Assembly: GCA_017559905.1 (NCBI GenBank)
Contig: JAFYQF010000007.1
Location: 1 to 64,000 of the forward strand
Source: a bacterium
Lineage (GTDB): Bacteria > Cyanobacteriota > Vampirovibrionia > Gastranaerophilales > Gastranaerophilaceae
Direction of reading: 5' to 3'
DNA: 64,000 nucleotides
Shown here: one piece after another, positions 51,881 through 63,780 of the stretch
How the letters are laid out: the number at the start of each line of letters is the position of its first letter
Position numbering within the stretch: position 1 is the first letter of the stretch
Position numbers and translations under genes: made by a program
The notes under the pieces: generated by a model
Database searches by the model: none
Seen by the model: the letters and a program-made list of their open reading frames with translations, nothing else
What the model was told of the DNA's origin: nothing

Positions 51881-54408
51881 TATAAAGATTTCCTTTCTAC
51901 TTGTTCAGTTGTTGAAACTTCGATTATATCGCCAACTTCAAGGTCATTGAATTTTGCAAAAGAAATACCACATTCAAAACCTTGTGCAACTTCTTTAACA
52001 TCATCTTTGAAACGTTTAAGCTGATCAATTGCACCTCTGTATATTTCTTTTCCATTTCTATAAAGAACTGCATCCTTACTTCTAACAATTTTACCTTCAG
52101 TAACGTAGCAACCTGCAATTCGGGTTGTTTTACCGATAGTAAATACTTGACGAATTTCAGCTTTACCAAGTTCAACTTCTTTAATTTCAGGTTCAAGAAG
52201 TGAAAGCATTGTTTTTTCCATATCTTCAAGAATCTGATAAATGATATCATATTTCTTAATAGTTACGCCTTCTTTTTCAGCAGCAGCTAATGCGTTACCG
52301 TCCTCTTTTACTGTAAATCCAAGGATTAACGCACCGGATGCTGACGCCAACATTACGTCAGCCTCTGAAATATCACCAACACCTACGTGAATAATCTTTG
52401 TCTTGATTTCTTTAGAATCTAATTGTGCAATCGCTTGCGATACAGCTTCCGCAGAACCGTGAGTATTTGCTTTGATAATCAAATTCAACTGTGGAATATC
52501 TTCATCGCCAGCAACAGCTTCACGTCTAATGTGAGCAGGTAACATAGCTTCTAATCTCTTATCACGTTCTTTTTCTTTACGTTTTTCGATGATTGCTTTC
52601 ATTTCTTTTTCATTTTGAACTACTTCAAAGTAATCACCTGCTTGAGGAACTTCTGTTAAACCTAAAATCTCAACTGGAGTTGAAGGTTCAGCTTTAGTAA
52701 TTCTTTCACCACTATCAGAAAGTAATGCTCTAACACGACCGCAAGCTGTTCCTACAACAATACAATTACCAACTCGTAATGTACCATTTTGAACAAGAAG
52801 TGTCGCAACAGGACCTTTACCTTTATCCAAGTTAGCTTCAATTACAACACCAGAAGCTTCAGCTTTTGGATTAGCTTTCAAATCTTGAACATCTGCAACA
52901 AGCAAGATATATTCTAACAATTCATCAATACCCAAACCTTGCAATGCTGATACTTTTACTGTAATAGTATCTCCGCCCCACTCTTCAGGAACCAAACCGT
53001 GTTCAGTTAACTGTTGAAGAATTCTATCTGGGTTTGCACTTGGTTTATCAATTTTGTTACAAGCAACAATAATCGGCACATCTGCAGCTTTTGCGTGGTT
53101 AATAGCCTCAATAGTTTGTGGCATTATACCATCGTCTGCAGCTACTACTAGGATTGCGATGTCTGTAGCTTTTGCACCTCTCGCACGCATTTCCGTAAAC
53201 GCTTCGTGACCAGGAGTATCTACAAATACAATTTTCTTATCATTACTATCGTCTAAATAAACAGTATAAGCACCAATAGATTGAGTAATACCACCGACCT
53301 CTGTCGCAACAATTTTGTGTTTAGAAGCTCGGATACTGTCAAGCAATGTTGTTTTACCGTGGTCAACGTGGCCCATAATACTAACGACTGGCGCACGTTT
53401 TTTCAATAATTTTTTATCTACTTCTGTAAGAGCTTTTTGTTTTTGTTCTTTTTCAAGCTCTTCTTCCATAAACGCATCTAAATCTTCATCAAGAACTTCT
53501 AATTCATATTCTGCACAAATCTTTTTAATAACATCAACATCAATCAACTGGTTAACTGTCGCCATAACACCTTGGAACATAAGGAATTTTACGATTTCTG
53601 CAGGTGTTTTTTGAATTTTTTCAGCCAACTCACTAATTGTCATAGGTTGAGTTACAACGATTTGAGTAACTTGTTCTACTGATTCTTCTTTTTGAGTACG
53701 TTTTTTATGTTTTTGAGCCGCAGCTTTTTCTAAAGAAATTCTTTCTTGTTCTTCTTTCTTTGAATTGAAATCTTTTTCTTTTTTCTTGTTATCGGTACGT
53801 TTTCTACTTGGACCTTTGTTTTCATAAATATCTTGAGATATTATATGACGTTGAATAGGTTTTCTATCTTGAGAATCAGGTTTTTCGCCTTGTTTTTTAA
53901 CGAAACCTGATTTTGGCTTTTCACCATCTTTAAACTGGTTTTGAGATGGGAATGGGCGCTTACCTCTTTCTGGACGTTCAGGACGGTCAGAACGTGGTGG
54001 AAACTTTTTAGATTCGCCAGATTTTTCTCCTGCTGGAGCTTGAGGTTTTTGAGGAGCACGTCTTACAATTTCCAAACGATTTTGAGGTTTTACAACTTCA
54101 ATTTGAGGACGTTTTGGTTTCTCAATCTCTACCTTTTTAACTTCAGCTTTTGGAGCTTCAACTTTCTCAACAACTTCAGGTTCTGGAGCTTTAGCTTTTT
54201 TCACAACAAAAGCTTTTGGTTTTTGCGCAGCTTTTGGCGCACCGCCATTTTTGATTAAATCTTTCAAGCGTCTTTCCTGATCAGGAGTTAACGTACTGGA
54301 ATGAGTTTTTCCTGTAATATTCATGCCGGCAAGCTTTTCTAGGATTTCCTTGCTGGTCATATTCAATTCTTTTGCTATTTCATTTATTCTTTTTGTTTCA
54401 AAACTCAT
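51880..54408 (-). CDS. infB: Translation initiation factor IF-2
   Basis: IF-2 brings fMet-tRNA to the ribosome. The 842-residue product has an N-terminal IF2_N domain ([20 protein letters not shown]), a long charged linker to about 245, a second IF2_N-like block, then the GTPase with [10 protein letters not shown] (G1), VDTPGHEAF (G3) and ACNKIDK (G4), and domains II-IV. It overlaps ylxR by 11 bases. Confidence 0.98.
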   Translation of the reverse strand: MSFETKRINEIAKELNMTSKEILEKLAGMNITGKTHSSTLTPDQERRLKDLIKNGGAPKAAQKPKAFVVKKAKAPEPEVVEKVEAPKAEVKKVEIEKPKRPQIEVVKPQNRLEIVRRAPQKPQAPAGEKSGESKKFPPRSDRPERPERGKRPFPSQNQFKDGEKPKSGFVKKQGEKPDSQDRKPIQRHIISQDIYENKGPSRKRTDNKKKEKDFNSKKEEQERISLEKAAAQKHKKRTQKEESVEQVTQIVVTQPMTISELAEKIQKTPAEIVKFLMFQGVMATVNQLIDVDVIKKICAEYELEVLDEDLDAFMEEELEKEQKQKALTEVDKKLLKKRAPVVSIMGHVDHGKTTLLDSIRASKHKIVATEVGGITQSIGAYTVYLDDSNDKKIVFVDTPGHEAFTEMRARGAKATDIAILVVAADDGIMPQTIEAINHAKAADVPIIVACNKIDKPSANPDRILQQLTEHGLVPEEWGGDTITVKVSALQGLGIDELLEYILLVADVQDLKANPKAEASGVVIEANLDKGKGPVATLLVQNGTLRVGNCIVVGTACGRVRALLSDSGERITKAEPSTPVEILGLTEVPQAGDYFEVVQNEKEMKAIIEKRKEKERDKRLEAMLPAHIRREAVAGDEDIPQLNLIIKANTHGSAEAVSQAIAQLDSKEIKTKIIHVGVGDISEADVMLASASGALILGFTVKEDGNALAAAEKEGVTIKKYDIIYQILEDMEKTMLSLLEPEIKEVELGKAEIRQVFTIGKTTRIAGCYVTEGKIVRSKDAVLYRNGKEIYRGAIDQLKRFKDDVKEVAQGFECGISFAKFNDLEVGDIIEVSTTEQVERKSL

Positions 54409-54643
54409 TTATTAATTTCCCTTTCAGTTCTTGAGGCACAGAAGTTTTTAATGCTTTAGAAATCTTATTTTTTTTGAAAGCATTTTCTATGCAATTATTA
54501 TTATAGCAAAGATATACAGATCTGCCAAATACTTTGGAGTCAGGGTTGATTATCAAGTCGCCGTGCGGGGTTTGTCTGGTGATTTTTATCATTTCTTCTT
54601 TATTATGAAGTTGTCCGCAGCCTGCACACTTTCTTTCTGACAC
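54398..54643 (-). CDS. ylxR: YlxR/DUF448 RNA-binding protein
   Basis: An 81-residue YlxR protein (renamed RnpM in Bacillus, where it modulates RNase P). RKCAGCGQLHNKEEMIKITR and the end GRSVYLCYNNNCIENAFKKN match the family. Typically it lies between nusA and infB; here the gene before it is prfA, and nusA and rimP are absent. Its start overlaps the prfA stop by one base. Confidence 0.93.
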   Translation of the reverse strand: MSERKCAGCGQLHNKEEMIKITRQTPHGDLIINPDSKVFGRSVYLCYNNNCIENAFKKNKISKALKTSVPQELKGKLINEF

Positions 54644-55725
54644 TAATTTACCTCTGCTAATTTTTCCAATTTCAATTTTTGGTCATATTCCATCAAAAGC
54701 TTAATTAATTCATCAAGTTCACCTTCGATAACAGTCCACACGTTCAAATTGTGATTTAATCTGTGGTCTGTTAATCTACCTTGAGGGAAGTTATACGTTC
54801 TAATACGTTCACTTCTGTCACCCGTACCAACTTGAGATCTACGCAAGTCTGTAATTTCTTGCATTTGCTTTTGAACTTCCATATCATACAACTTTGCCTT
54901 CAAAATCTGCAAAGCACGTTCTTTGTTTTGCAATTGAGAACGTTCTTCTGTACAGAAAATCATAATACCTGTAGGTTTGTGGAATACACGTGCAGCAGTT
55001 TCAACTTTGTTTACGTTTTGACCACCTGCACCACCTGAACGAGCCGTTGTAATTTCAACATCGTTCATATTCAAATTAACCTCAACGTCATTAACTTCAG
55101 GCATTACAGCAACAGTTGCTGTTGATGTATGAACTCTTCCTTGAGATTCTGTTGCAGGAACCCTCTGAACCCTGTGAACACCTGATTCATACTTTAATTG
55201 AGAGTATACTGCATCACCCTTTATTGAAATAATAATTTCAGAAACGCCACCAGCTTCACATTCAGTTTTTGATAAAACTTGAGTTTGCCAACCTTTTTTG
55301 TCAGCATATCTCATATACATTCTTGCCAAATCTCCAGCAAAAATATTAGCTTCATCACCACCAGCTCCGCCACGAATTTCTAACATAATATCTTTATCAT
55401 CCATCGGGTCACGAGGAAGTAATAATATTTTCATTTTTTCTTCATACTCGGGGATTTTTGCTTCATTTTCTTCCATTTCAGCCTTCAAGAAAGACTTCAT
55501 TTCATCATCGCTTTCTTGGTGTATCATTTCCTTTGCTTCTTCAATAGCATCAACTGCTTTTTTCCAAGCATAATAAAGTTCAACTGTTTCTTCCATTGAT
55601 TTTCTTTGTTTAGACAAATCTCTGAAACGGTTGTAATCTTGAATTACAGCAGGATCTGACAATATAACGCCGAGTTCATTATATTTCTTTTCTATTTGAA
55701 GAATTTTATCTAACATATCTTTCAT
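54643..55725 (-). CDS. prfA: Peptide chain release factor 1
   Basis: RF1 terminates at UAA and UAG. The 360-residue product has the GGQ catalytic loop ([15 protein letters not shown]), the RF1-type recognition region ([20 protein letters not shown]) and [19 protein letters not shown]. The PAT tripeptide, absent in RF2, sets the identity. A second ATG three codons in is an equally possible start. It heads the nine-gene operon ending at the HicB-like gene. Confidence 0.97.
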   Translation of the reverse strand: MKDMLDKILQIEKKYNELGVILSDPAVIQDYNRFRDLSKQRKSMEETVELYYAWKKAVDAIEEAKEMIHQESDDEMKSFLKAEMEENEAKIPEYEEKMKILLLPRDPMDDKDIMLEIRGGAGGDEANIFAGDLARMYMRYADKKGWQTQVLSKTECEAGGVSEIIISIKGDAVYSQLKYESGVHRVQRVPATESQGRVHTSTATVAVMPEVNDVEVNLNMNDVEITTARSGGAGGQNVNKVETAARVFHKPTGIMIFCTEERSQLQNKERALQILKAKLYDMEVQKQMQEITDLRRSQVGTGDRSERIRTYNFPQGRLTDHRLNHNLNVWTVIEGELDELIKLLMEYDQKLKLEKLAEVN

Positions 55726-55859
55726 ACCCCGATTATAACAGGAACAAATTTTTTTTCAAATATCATTTAACTGTATGAAATCAAGCCCATTGAATTGACC
55801 TAAACTTTGAATTTTTAGTACAATCAAAATCAGATAGTACACGATAGGAGAAAATTAAT

Positions 55860-56912
55860 ATGTCAAAATACTTTATGGGGTCTTACTTTGTGACCATAGT
55901 GGGGCTTATCACGGCATTTCTTTGGGGTAATCACGTTACTCCAGGTAGCGGTTGGGCGTGCGTGTTCATTGCAATCGTATTGAGTGTTCTTGAAGTTAGC
56001 TTGTCGTTTGACAACGCAGTAGTTAACGCTATGAAACTAGAAAAAATGAATGACACTTGGCGACATAGATTTTTAACTTGGGGGATTGCAATTGCAGTTT
56101 TCGGGATGAGATTTGTGTTCCCAATTTTAGTTGTTTCAATTTTTGCAAAATTAGGTATGTACGAAGTTGCAAAAATAGCACTTACTGACGCTGATAAATA
56201 TGCACACTATCTACACGAAACTCACGCACCAATTGTAACCTTTGGTGGAACATTCTTAATGATGTTATTCTTAAACTATTTCTTTAATCACGAAAAAGAA
56301 GTTCATTGGTTGAGAAAAATTGAAGAAACTCTATCTCACCTTGACCACTTTAAAGGTATCGAAGTCGTAATCTCATTGTTTGCACTAATTGCAACTCAAC
56401 ACTTTATCCACGGCGAACAAAATCACGCAGTACTTCTTGCAGGGCTTGCGGGTATTATAACTTACTTGGTAATCGACGGCGTTACAAGTTATCTTGAAAA
56501 AAGAGAAGAAATGCGCCTTGCTCAATGTGCTGAAAATGTAAAATGTGGTGGACTAATGGCGTTCATCTATCTTGAACTTATTGATGCTTCATTCTCTCTT
56601 GATGGAGTACTTGGTGCATTCGCTTTAAGTAAAGATATTATCATCATATCAATCGGGCTTGCAATCGGTGCAATGTTCGTACGTTCTCTTACAATTATGC
56701 TAGTTGAAAAGAAAACTCTTGCTCAATTTATTTATCTAGAATCAGGTGCACACTGGGCAATTGGAGCTTTATCTATACTTATGATGATTTCTGCGGTTAG
56801 AGAAGTCCCTGAAGTTCTGACAGGTTTAATCGGACTTGCATTCATCATTGCAGCATTCATTTCTTCAGTTAGACACAACAAAAAATTAGAAAATTGCATC
56901 GTTGAACAATAA
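55860..56912 (+). CDS. DUF475 (TerC-like) membrane protein
   Basis: A 350-residue protein with about nine hydrophobic segments. SVLEVSLSFDNAVVNAMKLE and FIYLELIDASFSLDGVLGAF carry the paired acidic/Asp motifs of the DUF475/TerC group, thought to be metal ion (manganese) exporters or to protect exported proteins; the substrate is inferred. AGGAG precedes the ATG. Single-gene unit with terminator. Confidence 0.88.
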   Translation: MSKYFMGSYFVTIVGLITAFLWGNHVTPGSGWACVFIAIVLSVLEVSLSFDNAVVNAMKLEKMNDTWRHRFLTWGIAIAVFGMRFVFPILVVSIFAKLGMYEVAKIALTDADKYAHYLHETHAPIVTFGGTFLMMLFLNYFFNHEKEVHWLRKIEETLSHLDHFKGIEVVISLFALIATQHFIHGEQNHAVLLAGLAGIITYLVIDGVTSYLEKREEMRLAQCAENVKCGGLMAFIYLELIDASFSLDGVLGAFALSKDIIIISIGLAIGAMFVRSLTIMLVEKKTLAQFIYLESGAHWAIGALSILMMISAVREVPEVLTGLIGLAFIIAAFISSVRHNKKLENCIVEQ

Positions 56913-56934
56913 GCAAAAATATCACAATAAAAAC

Positions 56935-56977
56935 GAGCGAATAGGTTCAAAGAAAAGAACTTATTCGCTCATTTTTT
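56935..56977 (+). terminator. Terminator of the DUF475 gene
   Basis: GAGCGAATAGGTTC and GAACTTATTCGCTC (one mismatch) with a loop of AAAGAAAA and then ATTTTTT; on the minus strand it can also serve ahcY, which ends at 56996. Confidence 0.9.
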
Positions 56978-56995
56978 ATCTACTTTTATAGAAAA

Positions 56996-58294
<1,299 letters not shown>

Positions 58295-58409
58295 TTATAG
58301 AATATAAAAAATCATTAGGGAATAAATGTAAAAATTTCTTAATAAAGAAATGGAATTTGACAAAATTTTTTATTCACGACAGTTATAAACATGGAAACAA
58401 GGAGTGCGT

Positions 58410-61400
58410 GTGAAAGTCAATTTTGATTTAAGGAATACTAAAATAAACCACAAGGAAATTAGTTTTGAAGGATATAAACCTGTTAAGAATAATGACGGGA
58501 ATTTAGTTTATGAATTCAATTACCCTTACGATGCAAATCTATACGATTGTTATTTGGAAATTTGCACACTAGGCAAGGATAAAAAGAATAATTACTATGT
58601 TCAAAAAGGCTTAAAAAATCTTGAGAGCCCTGACGGTTTCTACAAATTAAATCCTGACGGTAACAAAATTGACCTATCTAGCACGTTTGGGGTAAGAGCG
58701 GATCAAGATTTCGCATACCACTACGTTCTAGTGCAAAAAGGCGTAGATAGAAGAAGCAACGACGCAAAACCTGTATACAAAATTGATGCTGGAGATTACA
58801 TAGACTCAACAAGAACAAGCGGAGCGCACGAAATATACAACGTTGTTACTGCTAACGGTTCTAAAACTGTAAAAACAGGCGCTATGAAATTGTTAATACC
58901 TGACTTTTACAACCCATTATGGGCCTATGATAAAGACGGCAAAATTATTAAAAATTCTAAAATCAAAGATATTAGAAACATGACAAAAACTTTTGCAAAC
59001 AAAGTTGGCGGAAGTCTTGCTGGTATCGAAAAAGACGTTATTGATGGCAAATTTAATGGCTATGAAAGAATTATTTCCACTCCAATATTCACAGATGACA
59101 GCTTGTCTGGACACGGATATTGGAACAAAAACTGTATGCAAATGGTTCACGAATTAGGAAATATCAACAACTATGCATCTCTACAAAGAGAAATGTTCAA
59201 AAAAGGTATTAACTTTGTTTCTGACGGAGCTTTTGTTAACGAAGGTTTAGAAGGTATCCACTTCAAACACGTATTGAAATGGGGTGAAGATTCACCTTAC
59301 TTCAATTGGTTTAAAGCACACAACCTAAAAAATGGGCCTCTTACTCTTGGGGTATTTCCTAAAAATAACAACTTTGTTTCTCACAAACTTGTAAACGCAC
59401 CATTTGTTTGCATTCAAGACCCCAAAACAGGTAAAATTACAACTAAATCTAATAGCCACTATACAGACAAACAACCAACTTATATTCAAATTTTTGATAA
59501 CAGATTGGTTAGTGAAGCTACTAAAAAAGACCCTCAAAAACTTATCAGATCATACGACAAACCTGATACAGGAAATCCGGTTGACATAAACACTCACAAT
59601 GACACCCTCGTTCCTTATTCATTTGAAATTGATCCGCAAGTATATTTGAAAAATATTGCAAGATTAAATGAGTTCAATTCAAATAACAAAAATAATAAAA
59701 TTACGCTTGATAGCTATATGGGAACTCGTTTCGTTTCTAAATTTGAAAACTTTGAGCTTGAAGAAAAGTTTGAAAGTAAATTTGAAACTTGGGATGCGAA
59801 CACTGATATTCCAAAATTGAATTTTGTATATTCAAATGCAGATACAGCATACGTAACTCTCAATTTCGAAAACGACAAACAAGAAGATAAAATAAAATTC
59901 CTTGAACGTAAAAACTATGAGGTTCAAGACTACGTAATAACTGCTGGTAAATATTGGACTGGCAAGACTTCAGACATTTTAAATCTATACGTTGCTCAAC
60001 AACTTAAAGGTGTAAAACCTCAAAATCCTAACCTAGTTTACGCAAAAATCCTTGAAAATATTAACACAGAAAAATTCCCAGAAAAATTAAAAAAAGAAAT
60101 TAATTTTGAAGTTGTTCAAAACGTATTAAATGACGACTACAGAATGCCTGAAACAAAATCTACTTTGGAATACAAAGACCTTGTTCTCGCAGGAATAATG
60201 AATTTACCGCTTGATTCAATTGAGTTTGGCGATAACTTAACAACAGTTTTAGCCAGCCCATACATTACAAAGCGTGCAACCAGCAAAGAAACTCTTGGCA
60301 CATCAAGATATCAAATGTATAAAAATGGTAACCCTCATTTGCCTGATGAATACAAAAACACTTACAAAAAAATGGACAGCATCTACGCAAATGAACTTCA
60401 TAACTACACAACAGAAATTCTTGCAAACTTAAATGAAATGGTACCAACGCTTTATGATGGTTATAACACAACCACATACGGTAAATATGTACTACCAATG
60501 ATTACTGAAATCATTGCAAAACACGCAATCGTAACAGCTCTTGCTCCAAAAACAAAATTCACGATTGACAAAACTTCTGGAGAAATTGCATACGACTACG
60601 ACGAACTTAAAAATGTATCGTTAGAAACTTTAGGAATAAATGCTTCTAGCCCTGAAGATGAAGCTAAACAAGTTCTTAATAAAATTCAACAAGGGCTTAA
60701 AAAACTCACAAAAGAAGACAAAACAGCTCTCATCGAAGCTCTATACACAATGTTAAAAGGCACAAACGAACACAGTTTCAGACTTGCAGAAGTAATTAAT
60801 GACAGAATCAACGCAGGTCTTGACTGGAGAATTGACGCAACTAAAGATATTGCAAATATGGACGGCTTAAGAGATAAAGGCGAAAACCTAGACAAAACTT
60901 GGACTAAAGTTACAAACTTCTGGAAAGCATTCTCTAAAGGCGTATACTCTCAAAATCCAAACGCATACATTGTTGCAGAAATTACAGATGAAGATGACTT
61001 GTTCCAAAATTATCAAAACTCTTCTGCAAAATATAATTCAGGCGGAGAAATGGTGAAAAAATTCCTTCGTGAAACAGGAATGACTGCAACTGCAAACTAT
61101 TCATATTATTTCTCATCAATACTAAATCTATTTGGAAAACACTTTGACAACAACGACAGATACGACACTCAAGGCGGATTTAACGAAGGCGCAAGCCATA
61201 GAATGTACGACAAATCAAATTCATTCTTCGAACTTATGCCTTTCAAATCAATACTTGGTTCTTACAACTTCGTCGGAAACCACGACAAAGCTAGAGTATT
61301 GCACGGACTAATCGTTAACACAGATTGGTACAATCAGGATTTGTCTGATCCAAATAATTTCGAATATAGAGAAAAAGCATATAGAATATTATCAGGAAAC

Positions 61401-62588
61401 TTTTTAGATCCAACTATTCCTTGCGAATCAGAAGAATTTGCAAAAAGAGATGAATACAAAAATCAAGTAAAATTATTTATTAAAACAGTAGATTTTTCTA
61501 ATGCAAACACTAAAGCTTTAGCAATGGCTGAAAGCTTGCAAAAAGGCTTTGAAAAAGCAATTTCGTCAGAATACCCTTATGCAAAATTCAAAAATGCTAA
61601 CGAAACAATTTCAGGAGCTATTTACAAATCAATCGGCGAACTTGCTAACGGCAAATATCTAGGCAAAAACTTTAGTTCAGAAGGCTTTGGCGTAAAACCA
61701 ATTGAAACAGCAGTTAAATTAGTTCTAAATCAAGCTATAAAAGAACACGGTTTGAATCTAAATAACAAAGAACTTCAAACCTTACAAGACAATACCATCA
61801 GAGCAATTTTAGAACCTGCACTAGGAAAACTTGTTGCGATGACAGAAGTTCTTTCTGTAATGCCTGGTATGCCAACACTTTACGCTGGCGACGATTTGGG
61901 CGCTACGGGCTACGAATCAACAACTAAAAACATTTATGTTCAAAACCGTTCTTACATCAGAAGAGAATGGGCAGCTCCAAAAAATGAAGCGTTTGATTTT
62001 ATCAGAAAACATTACTTGAAGATGAATAAAATTATGACAACACGCTCTAATCCAAATCTTCACGCTCTAAACGACGGTGCTCCATTCTTACTACCAATCC
62101 AGAAAGGTGTTGCTTCTAACAATCAACCAATTGATATGTCTGCAATTTTAAGACAAGGTTCCGATGGTTCAGTTGTAGTTTCATTAATCAACACCGCCGG
62201 TATTGATACTCAATTCGACCATAACTACAATCCTTTACAAGTAAAATTAGATCGTATTGAAGTGTCTGACTTGAACGAATATAATCCAAGAAAACTTACC
62301 AAAGGTTTGACACAAGGTATAATTTTGTACAATGCAAACAATGAAAACGAAACTTATATGGTAAAAGAACTTTATGGTAAAAACTTCATTAAACGAGTAA
62401 ACCTAAACCCTGATGGAACTATAAGAGAAGAACTTCCAACCTACGTCAATGGAACAACTCTTACACTTTATTCAAAACCGAAAAAACAATATGTTTCAAC
62501 TCCAGTATACAATAATATTGGTCCAAAAAAGTACGATAGACCGACAGCTCCAAAAGTTGGTGAAAAATTACTTTATGCAGGAGCATAG
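58410..62588 (+). CDS. Very large GH13-type protein with F-x-G N-terminal tag
   Basis: A 1392-residue protein. The core has GH13 (alpha-amylase) signatures: region II LDWRIDATKDI (nucleophile Asp809), region III IVAEITDEDD (acid/base Glu857), region IV NFVGNHDKARV (Asp959) and MPGMPTLYAGDDLGATG. The N-terminus, HKEISFEGYKPV (Phe19), matches the tag of the unknown proteins at 9.5 and 18-22 kb; no signal peptide is seen. The first 100 residues may form a beta-sandwich (CBM-like). Length is more than double that of ordinary amylases, with a large insertion (about 300-790). Activity is unknown. GTG at 58410 has AAGGAG 5 bases upstream. Confidence 0.8.
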   Translation: MKVNFDLRNTKINHKEISFEGYKPVKNNDGNLVYEFNYPYDANLYDCYLEICTLGKDKKNNYYVQKGLKNLESPDGFYKLNPDGNKIDLSSTFGVRADQDFAYHYVLVQKGVDRRSNDAKPVYKIDAGDYIDSTRTSGAHEIYNVVTANGSKTVKTGAMKLLIPDFYNPLWAYDKDGKIIKNSKIKDIRNMTKTFANKVGGSLAGIEKDVIDGKFNGYERIISTPIFTDDSLSGHGYWNKNCMQMVHELGNINNYASLQREMFKKGINFVSDGAFVNEGLEGIHFKHVLKWGEDSPYFNWFKAHNLKNGPLTLGVFPKNNNFVSHKLVNAPFVCIQDPKTGKITTKSNSHYTDKQPTYIQIFDNRLVSEATKKDPQKLIRSYDKPDTGNPVDINTHNDTLVPYSFEIDPQVYLKNIARLNEFNSNNKNNKITLDSYMGTRFVSKFENFELEEKFESKFETWDANTDIPKLNFVYSNADTAYVTLNFENDKQEDKIKFLERKNYEVQDYVITAGKYWTGKTSDILNLYVAQQLKGVKPQNPNLVYAKILENINTEKFPEKLKKEINFEVVQNVLNDDYRMPETKSTLEYKDLVLAGIMNLPLDSIEFGDNLTTVLASPYITKRATSKETLGTSRYQMYKNGNPHLPDEYKNTYKKMDSIYANELHNYTTEILANLNEMVPTLYDGYNTTTYGKYVLPMITEIIAKHAIVTALAPKTKFTIDKTSGEIAYDYDELKNVSLETLGINASSPEDEAKQVLNKIQQGLKKLTKEDKTALIEALYTMLKGTNEHSFRLAEVINDRINAGLDWRIDATKDIANMDGLRDKGENLDKTWTKVTNFWKAFSKGVYSQNPNAYIVAEITDEDDLFQNYQNSSAKYNSGGEMVKKFLRETGMTATANYSYYFSSILNLFGKHFDNNDRYDTQGGFNEGASHRMYDKSNSFFELMPFKSILGSYNFVGNHDKARVLHGLIVNTDWYNQDLSDPNNFEYREKAYRILSGNFLDPTIPCESEEFAKRDEYKNQVKLFIKTVDFSNANTKALAMAESLQKGFEKAISSEYPYAKFKNANETISGAIYKSIGELANGKYLGKNFSSEGFGVKPIETAVKLVLNQAIKEHGLNLNNKELQTLQDNTIRAILEPALGKLVAMTEVLSVMPGMPTLYAGDDLGATGYESTTKNIYVQNRSYIRREWAAPKNEAFDFIRKHYLKMNKIMTTRSNPNLHALNDGAPFLLPIQKGVASNNQPIDMSAILRQGSDGSVVVSLINTAGIDTQFDHNYNPLQVKLDRIEVSDLNEYNPRKLTKGLTQGIILYNANNENETYMVKELYGKNFIKRVNLNPDGTIREELPTYVNGTTLTLYSKPKKQYVSTPVYNNIGPKKYDRPTAPKVGEKLLYAGA

Positions 62589-62609
62589 TTAATTTATAAA
62601 AAATACAAC

Positions 62610-62641
62610 AAAAAATCCCGTTTCAATAACGGGATTTTTTA
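62610..62641. terminator. Terminator between the GH13 gene and ychF
   Basis: AAAAAATCCCG and CGGGATTTTTT pair perfectly around TTTCAATAA; bidirectional, just before the end of the convergent ychF. Confidence 0.92.
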
Positions 62642-62661
62642 CTTTCTAATATTTATTTTTA

Positions 62662-63759
62662 CTAAACTGAAAATCTAAAGTGAACTAAATCGCCATCTTG
62701 AACAACATAATCTTTGCCTTCAAGACGAGTTACACCTTTCTCTTTGCAAGCTGCATAACTTCCACAAGCAACAAACTCTTCATAAGGAGTAATTTCAGCC
62801 CTAATAAACCCTTTTTCAAAGTCAGTGTGAATAACACCAGCTGCTTGAGGAGCTTTTGCACCCGCAGGAATTGTCCATGCGTGAACTTCTTTTTCACCTG
62901 CAGTAATAAACGTTCTTAAATTTAACAGTTTATATACTGATTTAATCATACGGTTAATACCGCTATCTTCGATACCTAATTCTGTTAAGTATTCTTTAGC
63001 TTCATCTTCACCAAGTTCAGCTAATTCTTCTTCAATTTTTGCAGAAATCAAAACAACTTCCGCATTGTGTTTTGAAGCATATTCTTGAACTTGCCTTGTG
63101 TAATCGTTACCATCTTTCAAGTCATATTCAGAAACATTTGCCGCATAAATTACAGGTTTTGTTGACATCAAATTCAACTGTTTTACAACTGCAATTTCAT
63201 CACCTTCAAAATGATCATTTACATTTATAAAAGTACCTTCGGAAAGAAGTTCTGAAAGTTTTGTCAAAACTTTATCTTCAAGAACGGCATCTTTATCTCC
63301 GCCTTTTGCTTGTTTTGCAATGCGAGCTTGACGTTTTTCAACAGACGCCAAATCAGCAAGCGCTAATTCTGTATTAATAACTTCAATATCATCAAGTGGA
63401 TTAACTTTTCCTGCAACGTGAATTGTATTTGGGTCATCGAAACATCTTACAACTTGAATAATTGCATCAACTTCACGAATATTATGCAGGAACTGGTTTC
63501 CTAACCCTTCACCTTTACTTGCGCCTTTTACCAAACCTGCAATATCAACAAATTCGATTGCTGTTGGTATAATATCAGAACATTTGCAAAGTTTTTGCAA
63601 AACTTCCAATCTTTCATCAGGAACTGTAACAACACCTACATTTGGTTCAATTGTACAGAACGGATAGTTTGCACTTTGTGCATTTTTTGCACTTGTTAAC
63701 GCATTAAATAAAGTTGATTTTCCAACATTTGGTAATCCGACAATACCTGTTCTTAACAT
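62662..63759 (-). CDS. ychF: Ribosome-binding ATPase YchF
   Basis: A 365-residue Obg-like P-loop ATPase. G1 reads [15 protein letters not shown], with [20 protein letters not shown] (G3) and the YchF-specific NVSEYD at G4, which gives ATP specificity. The C-terminal TGS-like domain ends with [20 protein letters not shown]. Normal length. Lies 21 bases after secA on the same strand. Confidence 0.97.
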   Translation of the reverse strand: MLRTGIVGLPNVGKSTLFNALTSAKNAQSANYPFCTIEPNVGVVTVPDERLEVLQKLCKCSDIIPTAIEFVDIAGLVKGASKGEGLGNQFLHNIREVDAIIQVVRCFDDPNTIHVAGKVNPLDDIEVINTELALADLASVEKRQARIAKQAKGGDKDAVLEDKVLTKLSELLSEGTFINVNDHFEGDEIAVVKQLNLMSTKPVIYAANVSEYDLKDGNDYTRQVQEYASKHNAEVVLISAKIEEELAELGEDEAKEYLTELGIEDSGINRMIKSVYKLLNLRTFITAGEKEVHAWTIPAGAKAPQAAGVIHTDFEKGFIRAEITPYEEFVACGSYAACKEKGVTRLEGKDYVVQDGDLVHFRFSV

Positions 63760-63780
63760 ATTTATATTTCCTTTTCTATT

